A stretch of DNA of 37,855 nucleotides from Hymenobacter metallilatus (GTDB lineage Bacteria > Bacteroidota > Bacteroidia > Cytophagales > Hymenobacteraceae): NCBI RefSeq assembly GCF_003944705.1, contig NZ_RWIS01000024.1, positions 1 to 37,855 on the forward strand, in the 5' to 3' direction. The translations under genes were made by a program, and so were the position numbers. Shown here piece after piece: positions 1 through 8,796 of the stretch. The notes beneath the pieces were generated by a model. It was given only the letters and a program-made list of their open reading frames with translations, had not been told where the DNA came from and made no database searches. Numbering within the stretch: the first letter of the stretch is position 1; every line of letters begins with the position of its first letter.

Positions 1-156
1 GACGGCGAAACGGCGCCGGGAGGCCGGCAGGAACTGCGCGCTGGTGGCCCCAAGGGTGGCAGCGGCCCGCTCCGCGTTTCGGATTGGGAGGGCAAAGGTG
101 GCCGGTTGCCCCCGGAATTCCAAACCCACGGCCCAAAAAATCCGTTTAAGGCCCAC
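1..156 (-). CDS. Possible 5' part of an unidentified gene running off the window
   Basis: On the minus strand one frame stays open from a GTG at 156 (a second GTG lies at 129) to the window edge. It gives about 50 residues of mixed composition, with an Ala/Arg-rich stretch near the edge. I recognise no family. The forward strand is also open across this GC-rich stretch, so the open frame alone is weak support. If real, it would lie downstream of the beta-lactamase-like gene on the same strand, about 60 bp after its stop. It could equally be non-coding DNA. Confidence 0.22.
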   Translation of the reverse strand, partial: MGLKRIFWAVGLEFRGQPATFALPIRNAERAAATLGATSAQFLPASRRRFAV

Positions 157-219
157 CTCAGTTGCCTTTCTGCCACACAATCAGCGCTATTGGTTTATGC
201 GGGGGTTAACACTGCTTAC

Positions 220-1512
220 TTAATGATTAGTTTCTTGCTCTATGAATTGAGTCAGATTAGGTTTGATTGATTTGGGGCGCTTTGTTTCGTAGGTGTAGAT
301 AGCCTGGCCCAGGGCGGCTAAGAATGGCATTCCGATTGATTCGTACTCGTATGCTCCATCATTTATAATACCATCCTGATTGACATACAAAACAGCACTG
401 AGCATGAACTCGACCTGATTGTTTGTATCGGCGAAATAGGCAACATCTGCTAGGTAGCCGTGAGACATCCCTACTATATTATATATATGCATCCCCGATT
501 TAAGCGTGGCGCTTGGTTGACGACCGTAATAGAGGTACTTCTTATAGGCCTCGAAGTAACGAGCCGTTTTGTACAGCGAATACCCGGAACTGTGAGGAGT
601 ATGGTGCAGGTAATACTTCAGGAATGCATAATCATCGGTTGTGAGATTGAAGCGTTGGGTACTTGGAGTAGCTTGGGGAAAGAGGATGCTCTTTAATATA
701 TCAGTTACTGATTGTAAGGGTAAATAATTAGCGGTAGTGAAATTGTAGGGCTGCGAGATAATACGACTACCTGCCTGGTAGGCATTGCCTTTGAAAATGG
801 GTCCTAAGGGAAACGTATAAGGCAGAGAGTTATAAGCGGCGGCCTGATGAAATACGATTTGTTTTGTATTCGCATCACGGAATTCGATGGGGTTGGTATA
901 GCGGTTAGCAGTAGTATCGCAGGGGGCAAAACGACGAACGATACGAGCTTCCGGATACCCTAATTCGACTAAGCGTTGATTGAGCTGCTGTTGACCTAGG
1001 AATTCGTATAGCCGATTGTAGGCTTGGTTGTCGCTGACTAGTAGCATGCGTTTAATATAGTTACCAACCGTATTTACCTGATCGGAATCGGGGGAGGCAA
1101 CGTAGGGGGCAGGCGTTTGGCAACGGAAAGCCGCCCCAGTGCGCATAGGGGTGCGGCGGGTGAGACCGGGCTGTTGCAGGAGTTGTAGCTTTTCAAGGGC
1201 TAGTGCTGCGGTAGGCAACTTTACCATGCTAGCCGGATTGAAATACTGCCGGGCATTGAGGTGAAAGCTATGCTGCACAAACGCCGGCTGCAATTGCGCG
1301 TTGCGGTTGATTTGGGTGTAAATGATTTGTAGCTCGTAGGCTCCAGCCCTGTTTACAACAGGTATAAGCCGACTATCGGAATGAATCAGGCTATCCAGCA
1401 ATGGGCTGTCGGGCGCCTGAACAGTTGCTGATGATACTTGAACATAGGGTGTAACCGGCGAAAGTGCTATACCAAACACTCCGGCCGCGACCAGCGCAGC
1501 AAATCGAATCAT
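220..1512 (-). CDS. Class A beta-lactamase-like serine hydrolase
   Basis: Probable secreted or membrane-anchored serine hydrolase of the class A beta-lactamase/penicillin-binding fold. From the ATG at 1512 it has 430 residues, opening with a hydrophobic signal segment (about residues 3-18). The catalytic motifs are in the right order: SMVK (Ser95, Lys98), SDN (160-162) and KSG (338-340). The spacing from SDN to KSG is far longer than in ordinary class A enzymes of about 290 residues, so a true antibiotic-hydrolysing enzyme is unlikely; a peptidoglycan- or ester-directed hydrolase fits as well. A GTG 24 bases upstream would add eight hydrophobic residues; the ATG gives the more normal signal peptide. 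The gene is clearly AT-richer than its neighbours, which hints at acquisition. Confidence 0.8.
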   Translation of the reverse strand: MIRFAALVAAGVFGIALSPVTPYVQVSSATVQAPDSPLLDSLIHSDSRLIPVVNRAGAYELQIIYTQINRNAQLQPAFVQHSFHLNARQYFNPASMVKLPTAALALEKLQLLQQPGLTRRTPMRTGAAFRCQTPAPYVASPDSDQVNTVGNYIKRMLLVSDNQAYNRLYEFLGQQQLNQRLVELGYPEARIVRRFAPCDTTANRYTNPIEFRDANTKQIVFHQAAAYNSLPYTFPLGPIFKGNAYQAGSRIISQPYNFTTANYLPLQSVTDILKSILFPQATPSTQRFNLTTDDYAFLKYYLHHTPHSSGYSLYKTARYFEAYKKYLYYGRQPSATLKSGMHIYNIVGMSHGYLADVAYFADTNNQVEFMLSAVLYVNQDGIINDGAYEYESIGMPFLAALGQAIYTYETKRPKSIKPNLTQFIEQETNH

Positions 1513-1569
1513 TAAGAAAAGATACAATAAAACCACGCTACCATCTTGCTGCTATTTTTCCACACAATA

Positions 1570-1598
1570 GGAGCCGCCCCCAGGTAGGAAGCGGCTCC
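1570..1598. terminator. Hairpin between lipoprotein gene and hydrolase gene
   Basis: The arms GGAGCCGC (1570-1577) and GCGGCTCC (1591-1598) pair perfectly around a 13-base loop. The hairpin lies downstream of the lipoprotein stop at 1630 and before the hydrolase start at 1512. There is no clean T run after it on the minus strand, so termination is inferred. Confidence 0.4.
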
Positions 1599-1629
1599 GG
1601 AATGCGGCATTCTACACACAGAATGGCCG

Positions 1630-2910
1630 TTAAGGTTGTATGGGCTGACGGCGGTGAGCCAGCAACAAGTTGGAGTCGTTTTGACGCCAATTGTAACCGG
1701 TTCCAAACGGCAGCGGCCGGGGAGGATTCGTCTTATCGGTGTAGGCGGCAGTGAGGGCCGGTTGGTACTGCCGAGCAAACAGGTTGATGGGCCGTTTGTA
1801 GGTACCGTAGTAAGTGAATTGCCAGTCAGCGGGCTTAAAATATTTCATGGCAATACCAGAGTCGTCCTGGAGTATATAGGCGCTACGCTCCAAGATGAGG
1901 TTACGCACCTTGCTGAAATAACTTTTATGCATGAGGTAGGTAGCCGACTTAATATACGTAGTCAGTGGTCCTAGACTACGCACATATTTCAGTGCTACTT
2001 CCTTGGTTTGGGCCAGTTTCCAGTCGCTAAGGTCGGCAGAGAGGTATACCACAGTTTTTTCCTCGCCGGTTTTGCTGCGCAGCTTCAGCTCTACGCCGGG
2101 CACCACGTTGAGGCTGGGCTTCTGGACGGAGGCCGAATCGGCGGCGGTGAGTTGACCTTCGGGGGTGAGCTGCACATAGCGTAGAGCTTCGACCTGATGG
2201 TCGGTACGGGCGGCAAACAGCAGCAACAGCGGCACCACGCCCCCGATGTTGAGGCGCTGGTTGGTACGCTCGGCCGTTTTCACGATGGAATTGGCTTTGC
2301 TAAGCGTGTTGGTATCGGGCTTTTTGGAGTTCAACTCCACGGCCATGTCGTTGGTACGAAAGAAACTGAAGTTCAATACCGACCACAGGGAGGCTTTCAG
2401 GGCCGGGAATAACTTAGGGTTTTCCAGCGTAGCTTGATCAGGCTCCGCTCCTACTGGCTCCAAACCCATCAGCACATAGGTTTTGCTGGCAGGAAACATG
2501 GTAGTCACGTTCAGAAAATCGGGGCCGCTGAAAGGATAAAAGATTATAGGGCTGGCAGCCCGGACCGAATCCAACTCAGAGGTAGCCCACGCTTCGATTT
2601 TAGCAGTCCGGGTGGTGTGATAAGTGGTCCAACTCTTTGCTTGATCGGTGGCATAGGCTTGCCAGGCGGGCTGCGCTGCAAGGCTTTTAAGGGCGCTGCC
2701 ATGGCTAACGGACAAACCGGCCAGGTATGCTGCTACATCGTGAATGGCAGCCGTATCGGGACGGGCGGCGGGCGGGCTTACCGGGCGGACGGTGGTGGTA
2801 TCGGGCGGTGATGGAGAAGCTTTCTGCTCGGTTGTGGTTTGTTGTTGATCGGAACAGGCGGCCAGTAAAGCAACCAAAACTGGTAGCAGCCGGACAGCAG
2901 GAAAACGCAT
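1630..2910 (-). CDS. Lipoprotein of unknown function
   Basis: A 426-residue predicted lipoprotein. The N-terminus has two basic residues, a hydrophobic stretch and a lipobox ending LLAAC with Cys19, followed by a Ser/Thr/Pro-rich tether rich in Gln, Asp and Pro (about 20-55). The rest is a mixed alpha/beta globular region with no catalytic motif that I can recognise. I believe similar proteins occur as hypotheticals in related Bacteroidota, but I cannot name a family. It should be exported and anchored in the envelope, probably the outer membrane. It is on the same strand as the hydrolase downstream, 117 bases from that gene's start, with a hairpin between them, so co-transcription is uncertain. 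Confidence 0.75.
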   Translation of the reverse strand: MRFPAVRLLPVLVALLAACSDQQQTTTEQKASPSPPDTTTVRPVSPPAARPDTAAIHDVAAYLAGLSVSHGSALKSLAAQPAWQAYATDQAKSWTTYHTTRTAKIEAWATSELDSVRAASPIIFYPFSGPDFLNVTTMFPASKTYVLMGLEPVGAEPDQATLENPKLFPALKASLWSVLNFSFFRTNDMAVELNSKKPDTNTLSKANSIVKTAERTNQRLNIGGVVPLLLLFAARTDHQVEALRYVQLTPEGQLTAADSASVQKPSLNVVPGVELKLRSKTGEEKTVVYLSADLSDWKLAQTKEVALKYVRSLGPLTTYIKSATYLMHKSYFSKVRNLILERSAYILQDDSGIAMKYFKPADWQFTYYGTYKRPINLFARQYQPALTAAYTDKTNPPRPLPFGTGYNWRQNDSNLLLAHRRQPIQP

Positions 2911-3097
2911 AGTACAGATTGAGTGAAGGGAGGCCGAAAGGTAAGAAAAGCTCCCGGGTGGCGGCTACCATCGGCAGACCGGCTAACGGAGCTTGCCACG
3001 CAACGCCTGCGCCATGCGGTGTAGATGACGGAGTAGGCAGCGCCTTCATGCGAGAACAGCTTACCAGCGCCTGATTGCCTTACAGATGGAGCAGGCT

Positions 3098-4414
3098 TTA
3101 GCTCTGAACGGTAACCCGTCGGCTTACTCCGTATACCAGCACACCTACCCCCAGGGTAAGCAATCCATAGCAGGTTTCCAGCGGCTTGTCGCGGGCAATG
3201 AACCAGAGCGTCCAGCCATTGAGTAGCAGGAATACCAAAGGAGTAAGCGGGTACCCCCAAGCCCGATAGGGCCGTGGCAACTCCGGTTGGCGTATGCGCA
3301 GCACAAACAGTCCCAGCACTGTTAGGAAGGTAAACAGGTTAAGAATAAAGCCGGCATATACTACCACCTGCGCAAACGACGACACCAGCACAAATAATAA
3401 GGTGAGGGTTGCCTGAAACAGCGTAGCGCGCAACGGTACCCCCATCCTACTCCGCTGGGCCAACCAGTGCAAGGCCGGTATATCCTCCCCCATAGCCTGT
3501 ACAATACGTGGCCCCGCGAAAATCATAGAGCTAACGGTGGAAACCAATAAAGCCGCAATCAGCCCACCCATCAGACGTCCTCCGGCTGCTCCGAACAATG
3601 AAGTTGCTGCTACAAACCCTACTTCCACCTGCCCTTTTAACTGCGGAATTGGCGTGGAATACAGAAAGATGAAATTCAGGCCTACATACAAGGCCAATAC
3701 AATGGCAGTACCAGTCAGTAAGATGCGGGGCAGATTTCGTTGAGGCTCTTGTATCTCACCCGTGAGGTAAGCCGCGGCATTCCAGCCTGAATAGGCATAC
3801 GACACGAAAATCAGGGAAACAGCAAACGCCGGGCTTAGCAGCAACTGCCAGTCGGTGGTGCCCTGGGGCAGAAACGTAGTAGCTTGGGGCTGCCCCAGCC
3901 ATATACCAACTCCTATAAACCCAAGCAGTACCAGCACTTTCAGGGCCGTAACGAACACTTGCACTCTGCTACCTGCTTTGCTGCTGCTACCATGTACGGC
4001 CGTGAGCACCACCACTACGGCCACGGCCAGCACCCGCGGCGGCAAAGTAGGCCACACGCTGCTGGCGTACCGCTCCAGGGCCAAGGCCGCCGCCGCCGTG
4101 GGTGCCGCAAACCCTACCGTAGCCGATACCCAGCCTGACAAGAAGCCTACGGCCGGATGATAAATGCGCGAAAGGTAGTGGTACTCGCCACCCGAGCGGG
4201 GCATGGCAGCGGCTAACTCTCCGTAGCACAGTGCTCCGCACAGGGCAATAATGCCCCCCACAACCCATAGCATTAGCAGCGCAAATCCATCTTGAATGCT
4301 CTCTACCTGAAACCCCAGACTGGTAAAAACACCAGTACCAACCATGTTGGCTACCACAATGGCAATGCCGGTCAGTACGCTTATTTTATAGGGAGAGGCC
4401 GTTGATTGGGGCAT
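3098..4414 (-). CDS. APC-family amino acid permease
   Basis: A 438-residue inner-membrane protein with about twelve hydrophobic segments, the usual size and topology of the amino acid-polyamine-organocation superfamily. The first membrane helix carries the family glycine motif (GTGVF, residues 27-31) that forms the unwound substrate site, and a short charged segment follows. This places it with LAT/YfnA-type permeases that exchange or import amino acids driven by ion gradients. Substrate specificity cannot be read from the sequence. It is flanked by a hairpin at 4514-4548 upstream and a 187-base gap downstream, so it is probably transcribed alone. Confidence 0.88.
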   Translation of the reverse strand: MPQSTASPYKISVLTGIAIVVANMVGTGVFTSLGFQVESIQDGFALLMLWVVGGIIALCGALCYGELAAAMPRSGGEYHYLSRIYHPAVGFLSGWVSATVGFAAPTAAAALALERYASSVWPTLPPRVLAVAVVVVLTAVHGSSSKAGSRVQVFVTALKVLVLLGFIGVGIWLGQPQATTFLPQGTTDWQLLLSPAFAVSLIFVSYAYSGWNAAAYLTGEIQEPQRNLPRILLTGTAIVLALYVGLNFIFLYSTPIPQLKGQVEVGFVAATSLFGAAGGRLMGGLIAALLVSTVSSMIFAGPRIVQAMGEDIPALHWLAQRSRMGVPLRATLFQATLTLLFVLVSSFAQVVVYAGFILNLFTFLTVLGLFVLRIRQPELPRPYRAWGYPLTPLVFLLLNGWTLWFIARDKPLETCYGLLTLGVGVLVYGVSRRVTVQS

Positions 4415-4513
4415 GCAGAAAAGGATTTACCAGCCAAAGATGCACATTCCGGCCGGTAGGCGGTGTTCGGAATGGCACAATGTAGGGCGTAGCAAAGCGT
4501 GGCGCCGTTACGC

Positions 4514-4548
4514 AAACAGGCCCGCCGGTAGCACCGGCGGGCCTGTTT
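4514..4548. terminator. Strong GC-rich hairpin after the DUF2480 gene
   Basis: Sixteen-base arms at 4514-4529 and 4533-4548 pair perfectly around a 3-base loop (AGC). Each arm has an A or T tract at its outer edge, so the structure can terminate transcription on either strand. It lies 20 bases past the DUF2480 stop and before the permease start. Confidence 0.8.
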
Positions 4549-4568
4549 GGTGGCTGGTCTTACAACTC

Positions 4569-5090
4569 TTACGCGCTGACCTTTTCCTTCGGGCGCTTGT
4601 ACAAGGGTACTGTGCTGCATGGCTCCCCGTACATAATGCTGGCAGCTACCGGCAGCAGCTTCTGCATAATGGCCACATATGCATAGGTAGGAACGGGCTT
4701 CTCACCGCACCCCTTCACAACAACCTTGGCGTCGCGGTACTGCTCCACTTCCAGAGTGCTAATTGCCTCCTGAAAGAGCTCCTGCTCCAGCGCCTCCAGG
4801 TTGCCAAACACGTAGCGGTGAGCGTGGTTCTGGAGCTTGCTAGCCAGCAGCATATAGGCCCACGTAGGCACAATGGCATCTGTGGAGCAGATGATGGCCA
4901 CATTCTGGCCGTCGTACTGCGTCCAGTCGTGGGTTTTGATGAATTCGCGGAAGTCCTTTTCGCGCAGCATGAGCCCGTGGAACAGGTTATCCTTGATATC
5001 ATACACCACCCGCTCGCCCGGGTGGATGAAGTCTTCCAGGTTGAAGGTGACAAGGCCGGAATTGGCTACCCGGTTTACAAAGTCTTCCAT
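4569..5090 (-). CDS. DUF2480 family protein
   Basis: A 173-residue soluble protein without signal peptide or membrane segments. I recognise it as DUF2480, a family of unknown function found mainly in Bacteroidota. The conserved features visible are an acidic N-terminus (MEDFVNRVANSG), a VVYDIKD segment and a GCGEKPVP motif near the C-terminus. The length is normal for the family. It ends just upstream of a strong terminator and starts 76 bases after the tsaB stop on the same strand, so it may be transcribed with tsaB. No activity is known to me. Confidence 0.85.
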   Translation of the reverse strand: MEDFVNRVANSGLVTFNLEDFIHPGERVVYDIKDNLFHGLMLREKDFREFIKTHDWTQYDGQNVAIICSTDAIVPTWAYMLLASKLQNHAHRYVFGNLEALEQELFQEAISTLEVEQYRDAKVVVKGCGEKPVPTYAYVAIMQKLLPVAASIMYGEPCSTVPLYKRPKEKVSA

Positions 5091-5166
5091 GATGATGTAA
5101 AGCTTGATGCCTGGGGCATCGGACTTAGTATGCTTGAATTCCCTAAGCGCTGCGCACCAGGTACAA

Positions 5167-5865
5167 TCAATTATTTTTCGGGGTGGTTGTGTACACCTCT
5201 TTCAGGTAAAACGGCTCGTAGTAGGCCACGCTCCGGAATTCCTGACGACGGTAGGCACCAAGTGCCAGGGCACCTACTGCCACAGCCGAGGGCTCGATGC
5301 CGTACAGGAAGCCAGCTTGGGAGTTGTTGGCTACCAACGGTTGGAACTTGGCTGCCCCACTTCCAAAACATAACAACTGGTACCCGGCCAATTGTTCGGC
5401 CAGGGAGGTTTCGTCCAGCAGCAACGGTGTGGGGGCCAGTACTTCTGTGCCATCGGCCTGGTACACGCCGGCGTACACTTCCATCCGGCGGGCATCCAGC
5501 ATGGGGCAATACAGGTACTGCTCGGGCCGGGCCGTACCGGCAGCTACCTGGTGGGCCAGGCTTTGCAAGGTGCTAATAGCCAGTAGCGGAATATCCAGCG
5601 CGTAGCACAGCCCTTTAGCCGCCGCCGCCCCAATGCGCAGCCCTGTGTAAGAGCCCGGCCCGTCCGATACGGCCACTACTGCCACGTCCTGCAACGTATG
5701 CAATGTATTTTCCAGCAGTTGGCTGATGAGCAGGCTCAGGTGGGAGGAGTGGGATTTTTCCAGCCGCAGCTCCGTCTGGCCGACCAGCCGGCCCGTTTCG
5801 AGATGGTGCAACGCCACCGAGCACACCGGCGACGAGGTTTCGAGGGAAAGCAGCAACTTGGACAT
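5167..5865 (-). CDS. tsaB: tRNA threonylcarbamoyladenosine biosynthesis protein TsaB
   Basis: TsaB is the scaffold partner of TsaD in making the universal t6A modification at position 37 of ANN-decoding tRNAs; with TsaE it forms the TsaBDE complex in the cytoplasm. This 232-residue protein has the ASKHA-fold N-terminus (LLSLETSS, 5-12) and the diagnostic GPGSYTGLRIG motif (69-79). Length is typical. It lacks the metal-binding residues that distinguish catalytic TsaD, as expected. The start is supported by a TACCTTTG promoter box only four bases upstream, which implies a leaderless transcript. DUF2480 follows on the same strand. Confidence 0.93.
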   Translation of the reverse strand: MSKLLLSLETSSPVCSVALHHLETGRLVGQTELRLEKSHSSHLSLLISQLLENTLHTLQDVAVVAVSDGPGSYTGLRIGAAAAKGLCYALDIPLLAISTLQSLAHQVAAGTARPEQYLYCPMLDARRMEVYAGVYQADGTEVLAPTPLLLDETSLAEQLAGYQLLCFGSGAAKFQPLVANNSQAGFLYGIEPSAVAVGALALGAYRRQEFRSVAYYEPFYLKEVYTTTPKNN

Positions 5866-5869
5866 AGGG

Positions 5870-5877
5870 CAAAGGTA
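5870..5877 (-). promoter_or_regulatory. Bacteroidota -7 box of tsaB
   Basis: TACCTTTG on the minus strand matches the Bacteroidota -7 consensus TAnnTTTG. It ends four bases before the tsaB ATG, so the transcript should start at or almost at the initiation codon. Confidence 0.65.
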
Positions 5878-5988
5878 CGGCCAACGGCAGTAAGCTTTAT
5901 TATACTTGTTTTTCTGTGCCCAACTCCTCTAGAGCTTTTTTCTCCCACTCTGCTTCTTCCAGCAGCTTATTAGGCGAGGTTGAATGAA

Positions 5989-6408
5989 CTACACCCCAAA
6001 CGGCCAGAAAAAATACAGCAGAAACCACATCACAGTTTTGCGAGTATCGGGCCGCTGGCCCTTCTCAACCATTTGCAGCAGCGAGGCCGGAAACCAGTGC
6101 ACGTGCAGATAGGCAAATAGCACGTAGAGAAAGAGCCAGCCTCCGGTGCCATTCACATGCCAGCTCGTGGTAGACAGATAAAAATCCGGGTCTTCACTGA
6201 CAACACTGTACCCCCAGGAAACCAGTACCAGAAAACCGTCAATCAGCAACCAAGTACCACTATATCCCTCCTGCTTGGGGCGTAGGGCCAGTAGTTCGTT
6301 TGATTGCAATACCAACCAGGCCACCAACAGAAATACGCTCAGGAAACCAAGTAATCTGTCGGTCGTGACATCGGTAGTATACCACGATAGAAAGTGAGGC
6401 ACCATCAA
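5989..6408 (-). CDS. Small membrane protein, probably frameshifted near its C-terminus
   Basis: The open frame gives 139 residues with about four hydrophobic segments and no family I recognise. It stops abruptly inside the last hydrophobic segment. Downstream, another frame continues to a TAA at 5900-5902 and encodes a convincing charged tail: WGVVHSTSP, then KLLEEAEWEKKALEELG and a short end. Adding one T to the six-T run of the coding strand (6008-6013) joins the two frames through FFLAVWGVVH, giving about 170 residues and ending just before the tsaB promoter. The gene is therefore probably 5900-6408, with an indel that is a mutation, a sequencing error or a slippage switch. Confidence 0.6.
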   Translation of the reverse strand: MMVPHFLSWYTTDVTTDRLLGFLSVFLLVAWLVLQSNELLALRPKQEGYSGTWLLIDGFLVLVSWGYSVVSEDPDFYLSTTSWHVNGTGGWLFLYVLFAYLHVHWFPASLLQMVEKGQRPDTRKTVMWFLLYFFWPFGV

Positions 6409-6464
6409 TAACAGGAATACTTACCAATGCTTAGCTCGCAGCATCATACAGGATAGGCTATGTA

Positions 6465-6507
6465 AAACAGAAAAAGCAGCCCCAATATCGGGCTGCTTTT
6501 TCTGTTT
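6465..6507. terminator. Bidirectional hairpin terminator after the S41 peptidase gene
   Basis: Eighteen-base arms (6465-6482 and 6490-6507) pair perfectly around a 7-base loop, with A and T tracts at the outside. It starts 14 bases past the stop of the S41 peptidase gene and insulates it from the small membrane protein gene. Confidence 0.85.
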
Positions 6508-6520
6508 GGATTATGGCTTA

Positions 6521-8230
6521 TTAGCGGCCGCCCGCTGTAGTACGCTTAGCTTCGGGGCGGGTTTTAGCTTCTACTGTACCAGGTTTCAACAGCGCAGCAT
6601 AGCGCGGGGCATCATTAAGCACGGCCTGGGCCATTAGAATATTGGGGTCGTCGTCGAAGCTGGCCTCGATGCCACCCTTCTGAAAGTAATAGCGCGACAC
6701 GATTTCCTGCTCTAACAGCTCCCGGATTTCGGGTTTAAAGCGCATAAGGTCGTTGGCTTTGTTGGTGGTTACCTTGCGGCGCATGGCTTCCAGCTCGGTT
6801 TTCACGTCGTCGTAGTGCTTTTCATCTTTCACCTTTTTGGTGAGTTCAGCTAAGGCCTTTTCGGCGTCGGTGCTGTAGCTGATATCCTTGCCTTTGAGGT
6901 AATCAACGAACTTCTGGTAATCGGCATCGGTGAGCTTAAACTGCCGGGCCGGGGCAATGGAAGCGTGCTCCGAGCGGTAACGGGTAGCGTAATCGAACAG
7001 GTAGCTCTTCTGGAGCAGTACCCGCGTGATGTCGGCAATTTCCCGGTCTACTACTTCCACATCAGGGGCCACGCCGCCGCCGTCGTACACGGTGCGGCCG
7101 GCTACGGTTTTGAAGGCGGTGCGCAAGGAGTCGGGCACCTTGCCCAGCGTACCATCGTCGGCGCGGTGCGAGTAGTCGATTTCCTGAATGCAGCGGCCGC
7201 TCGGAATGTAGTACTTGGCCGTCGTGACTTTGAGTTGGGAATTATAGCTCAGCGGGCGGGTGGCCTGCACAAGGCCTTTGCCAAACGTGCGCTCCCCTAC
7301 CAGCACGGCCCGGTCATAATCCTGCAACACCCCCGATACGATTTCGGAAGCCGAGGCCGAGCGGTTGGAGGTAATCACCACCATCGGAATCTGGGTATCC
7401 AGGGGAGCATCGAGGGCTTTGTAGGTCTTATTCCAGTCAGATACCTTACCCTTGGTGCTCACAATGTCCTTGCCCTTATCCACGAACAGGTTGGAGATAT
7501 TCACGGCCTCATTGAGCAACCCTCCGGGGTTGTCCCGAATGTCGAACACCAGTTTCTTTGCTCCCTGCTCCTTAAGTTTGGCCACGGCCAGCCGCACTTC
7601 CTTCCCGGCATCCACCGTGAAGCCCGAAAGCTGGAAGTAACCAATTTCGGGGGTGAGCATGCCGTAGTAGGGCACGTTGTCCACCTGAATCTTGTCGCGG
7701 GTAATGGCAATTTCCACCGGGGCATCCTGTCCGTAGCGGGTCACCATCAGCTTAACCTGAGAGTTGGCCTGGCCCTTCAGTAGCTTGCTGATATCGGCGT
7801 TGGACTTCTTGTCCACGTTCACGCCGTTGATGGTCAGGATTTCGTCGCCGGGGAGCAGGCCGGCTTTCTGGGCCGGGTAGCCCTCGTAGGCGGCTTGCAC
7901 CACAGTTTTGTTGTTGCGCTTCACCACCACGGCTCCAATACCCCCGTACTGACCGGTAGTCATGGTACGGAAGTCCTCAATGTCGTCCTCAGGAATGTAG
8001 TTGGTGTACGGGTCCAGCGACTTGAGCATGGCGTCGATGCCCGTTTTCACCAGCTTGGCTGGTGGCACCTCGTCTACGTAGTAGGTATTCACCTCCTTGA
8101 ACAGGGTGGCGAAGATGTCGAGGTTTTTGGCAATTTCGAAGTACCGCTCATTGTCGGTAGCTGCGCGGAAGGATACGAGCAGACCGGCACCGCCCAGCAG
8201 GGCAGCCACGGCCAAAGATTTTTTGCGCAT
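6521..8230 (-). CDS. S41 family C-terminal processing peptidase (CtpA/Prc type)
   Basis: A periplasmic serine peptidase that trims proteins at their C-termini. From the ATG at 8230 it has 569 residues: a signal/anchor helix (5-20), a Ctp N-terminal helical region, a PDZ domain (about 85-170) and the S41 catalytic domain. The Ser/Lys dyad is visible as SASASE with Ser293 and FGKGLVQ with Lys318 and Gln322. A helical C-terminal extension follows. Longer starts exist (ATG at 8272, GTG at 8311), but they put an odd basic segment before the signal helix. The gene lies directly downstream of rnpA and ends at a strong terminator, so rpmH-rnpA-peptidase probably form one operon. Confidence 0.92.
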   Translation of the reverse strand: MRKKSLAVAALLGGAGLLVSFRAATDNERYFEIAKNLDIFATLFKEVNTYYVDEVPPAKLVKTGIDAMLKSLDPYTNYIPEDDIEDFRTMTTGQYGGIGAVVVKRNNKTVVQAAYEGYPAQKAGLLPGDEILTINGVNVDKKSNADISKLLKGQANSQVKLMVTRYGQDAPVEIAITRDKIQVDNVPYYGMLTPEIGYFQLSGFTVDAGKEVRLAVAKLKEQGAKKLVFDIRDNPGGLLNEAVNISNLFVDKGKDIVSTKGKVSDWNKTYKALDAPLDTQIPMVVITSNRSASASEIVSGVLQDYDRAVLVGERTFGKGLVQATRPLSYNSQLKVTTAKYYIPSGRCIQEIDYSHRADDGTLGKVPDSLRTAFKTVAGRTVYDGGGVAPDVEVVDREIADITRVLLQKSYLFDYATRYRSEHASIAPARQFKLTDADYQKFVDYLKGKDISYSTDAEKALAELTKKVKDEKHYDDVKTELEAMRRKVTTNKANDLMRFKPEIRELLEQEIVSRYYFQKGGIEASFDDDPNILMAQAVLNDAPRYAALLKPGTVEAKTRPEAKRTTAGGR

Positions 8231-8324
8231 AAAAGGGGCTGAAAGCAACTGAAAGACCCTACGACAGACCATGCGGCGGGTTTTCTGGTACTTGCTAGAA
8301 AGCCACCCCACAGTGCGTTTGTTC

Positions 8325-8759
8325 CTAAGAACCGGTAGGTGCCGCAGCAGTTGTACCGGTTTCAGTGAGCAAACGCTCCAGCCCTGAAATTAATTTTTTT
8401 TCGACCACCGACAACGGCTTTTTTTCCTTGCCCGTGTAGATAATGGCTAACTGTGCCACTGAATGCCCGCCGGGCGCTTCCAGCAGCCGATATTTATTGA
8501 GCCGATAGGCTTCGCGCATGAGGCGCTTGAGGTAGTTGCGGTCCACGGCGCGCTTGAAGCTACGCTTGCTCACACTCACCAGTACCTGGGGCGGGGCAGC
8601 AGTGGGCGCTATAGTTGGGCGCCATACCACTCGTAAGGGATATAAACCAAAAGAAGAACCCTGCCCGAAAAGCGCTTCAATAAGCTTCTTTCGGCACAGA
8701 TGTTCTTCTTTCGGAAACGAGTAGGAGCGTGCACCCGGCGTTGCAACAGGAATAGTCAT
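8325..8759 (-). CDS. rnpA: Ribonuclease P protein component
   Basis: The protein subunit of RNase P, which helps the catalytic RNA bind pre-tRNA and mature tRNA 5' ends. The protein has 144 residues, slightly longer than the usual 110-130. The signature basic helix RNYLKRLMREAYR (about residues 75-87) corresponds to the family RNR motif that contacts RNA. It is preceded by strands of the expected alpha-beta sandwich (VLVSVSKRSFKRAVDR). It starts 37 bases after the rpmH stop, the near-universal rpmH-rnpA arrangement, and is followed closely by the S41 peptidase gene. Confidence 0.95.
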   Translation of the reverse strand: MTIPVATPGARSYSFPKEEHLCRKKLIEALFGQGSSFGLYPLRVVWRPTIAPTAAPPQVLVSVSKRSFKRAVDRNYLKRLMREAYRLNKYRLLEAPGGHSVAQLAIIYTGKEKKPLSVVEKKLISGLERLLTETGTTAAAPTGS

Positions 8760-8796
8760 CGGCGGGGGCAGCGGCGTTTCAGCCGCCGGCAGCGGC

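Noticed and set aside
4413..5576. 387-codon plus-strand frame across the terminator, DUF2480 and tsaB
   Set aside because: It crosses a strong hairpin and two recognised genes on the other strand and lacks any recognisable domain.
6965..7783. 272-codon plus-strand frame opposite the S41 peptidase
   Set aside because: Antisense shadow; the sense strand carries the PDZ and Ser/Lys catalytic motifs.
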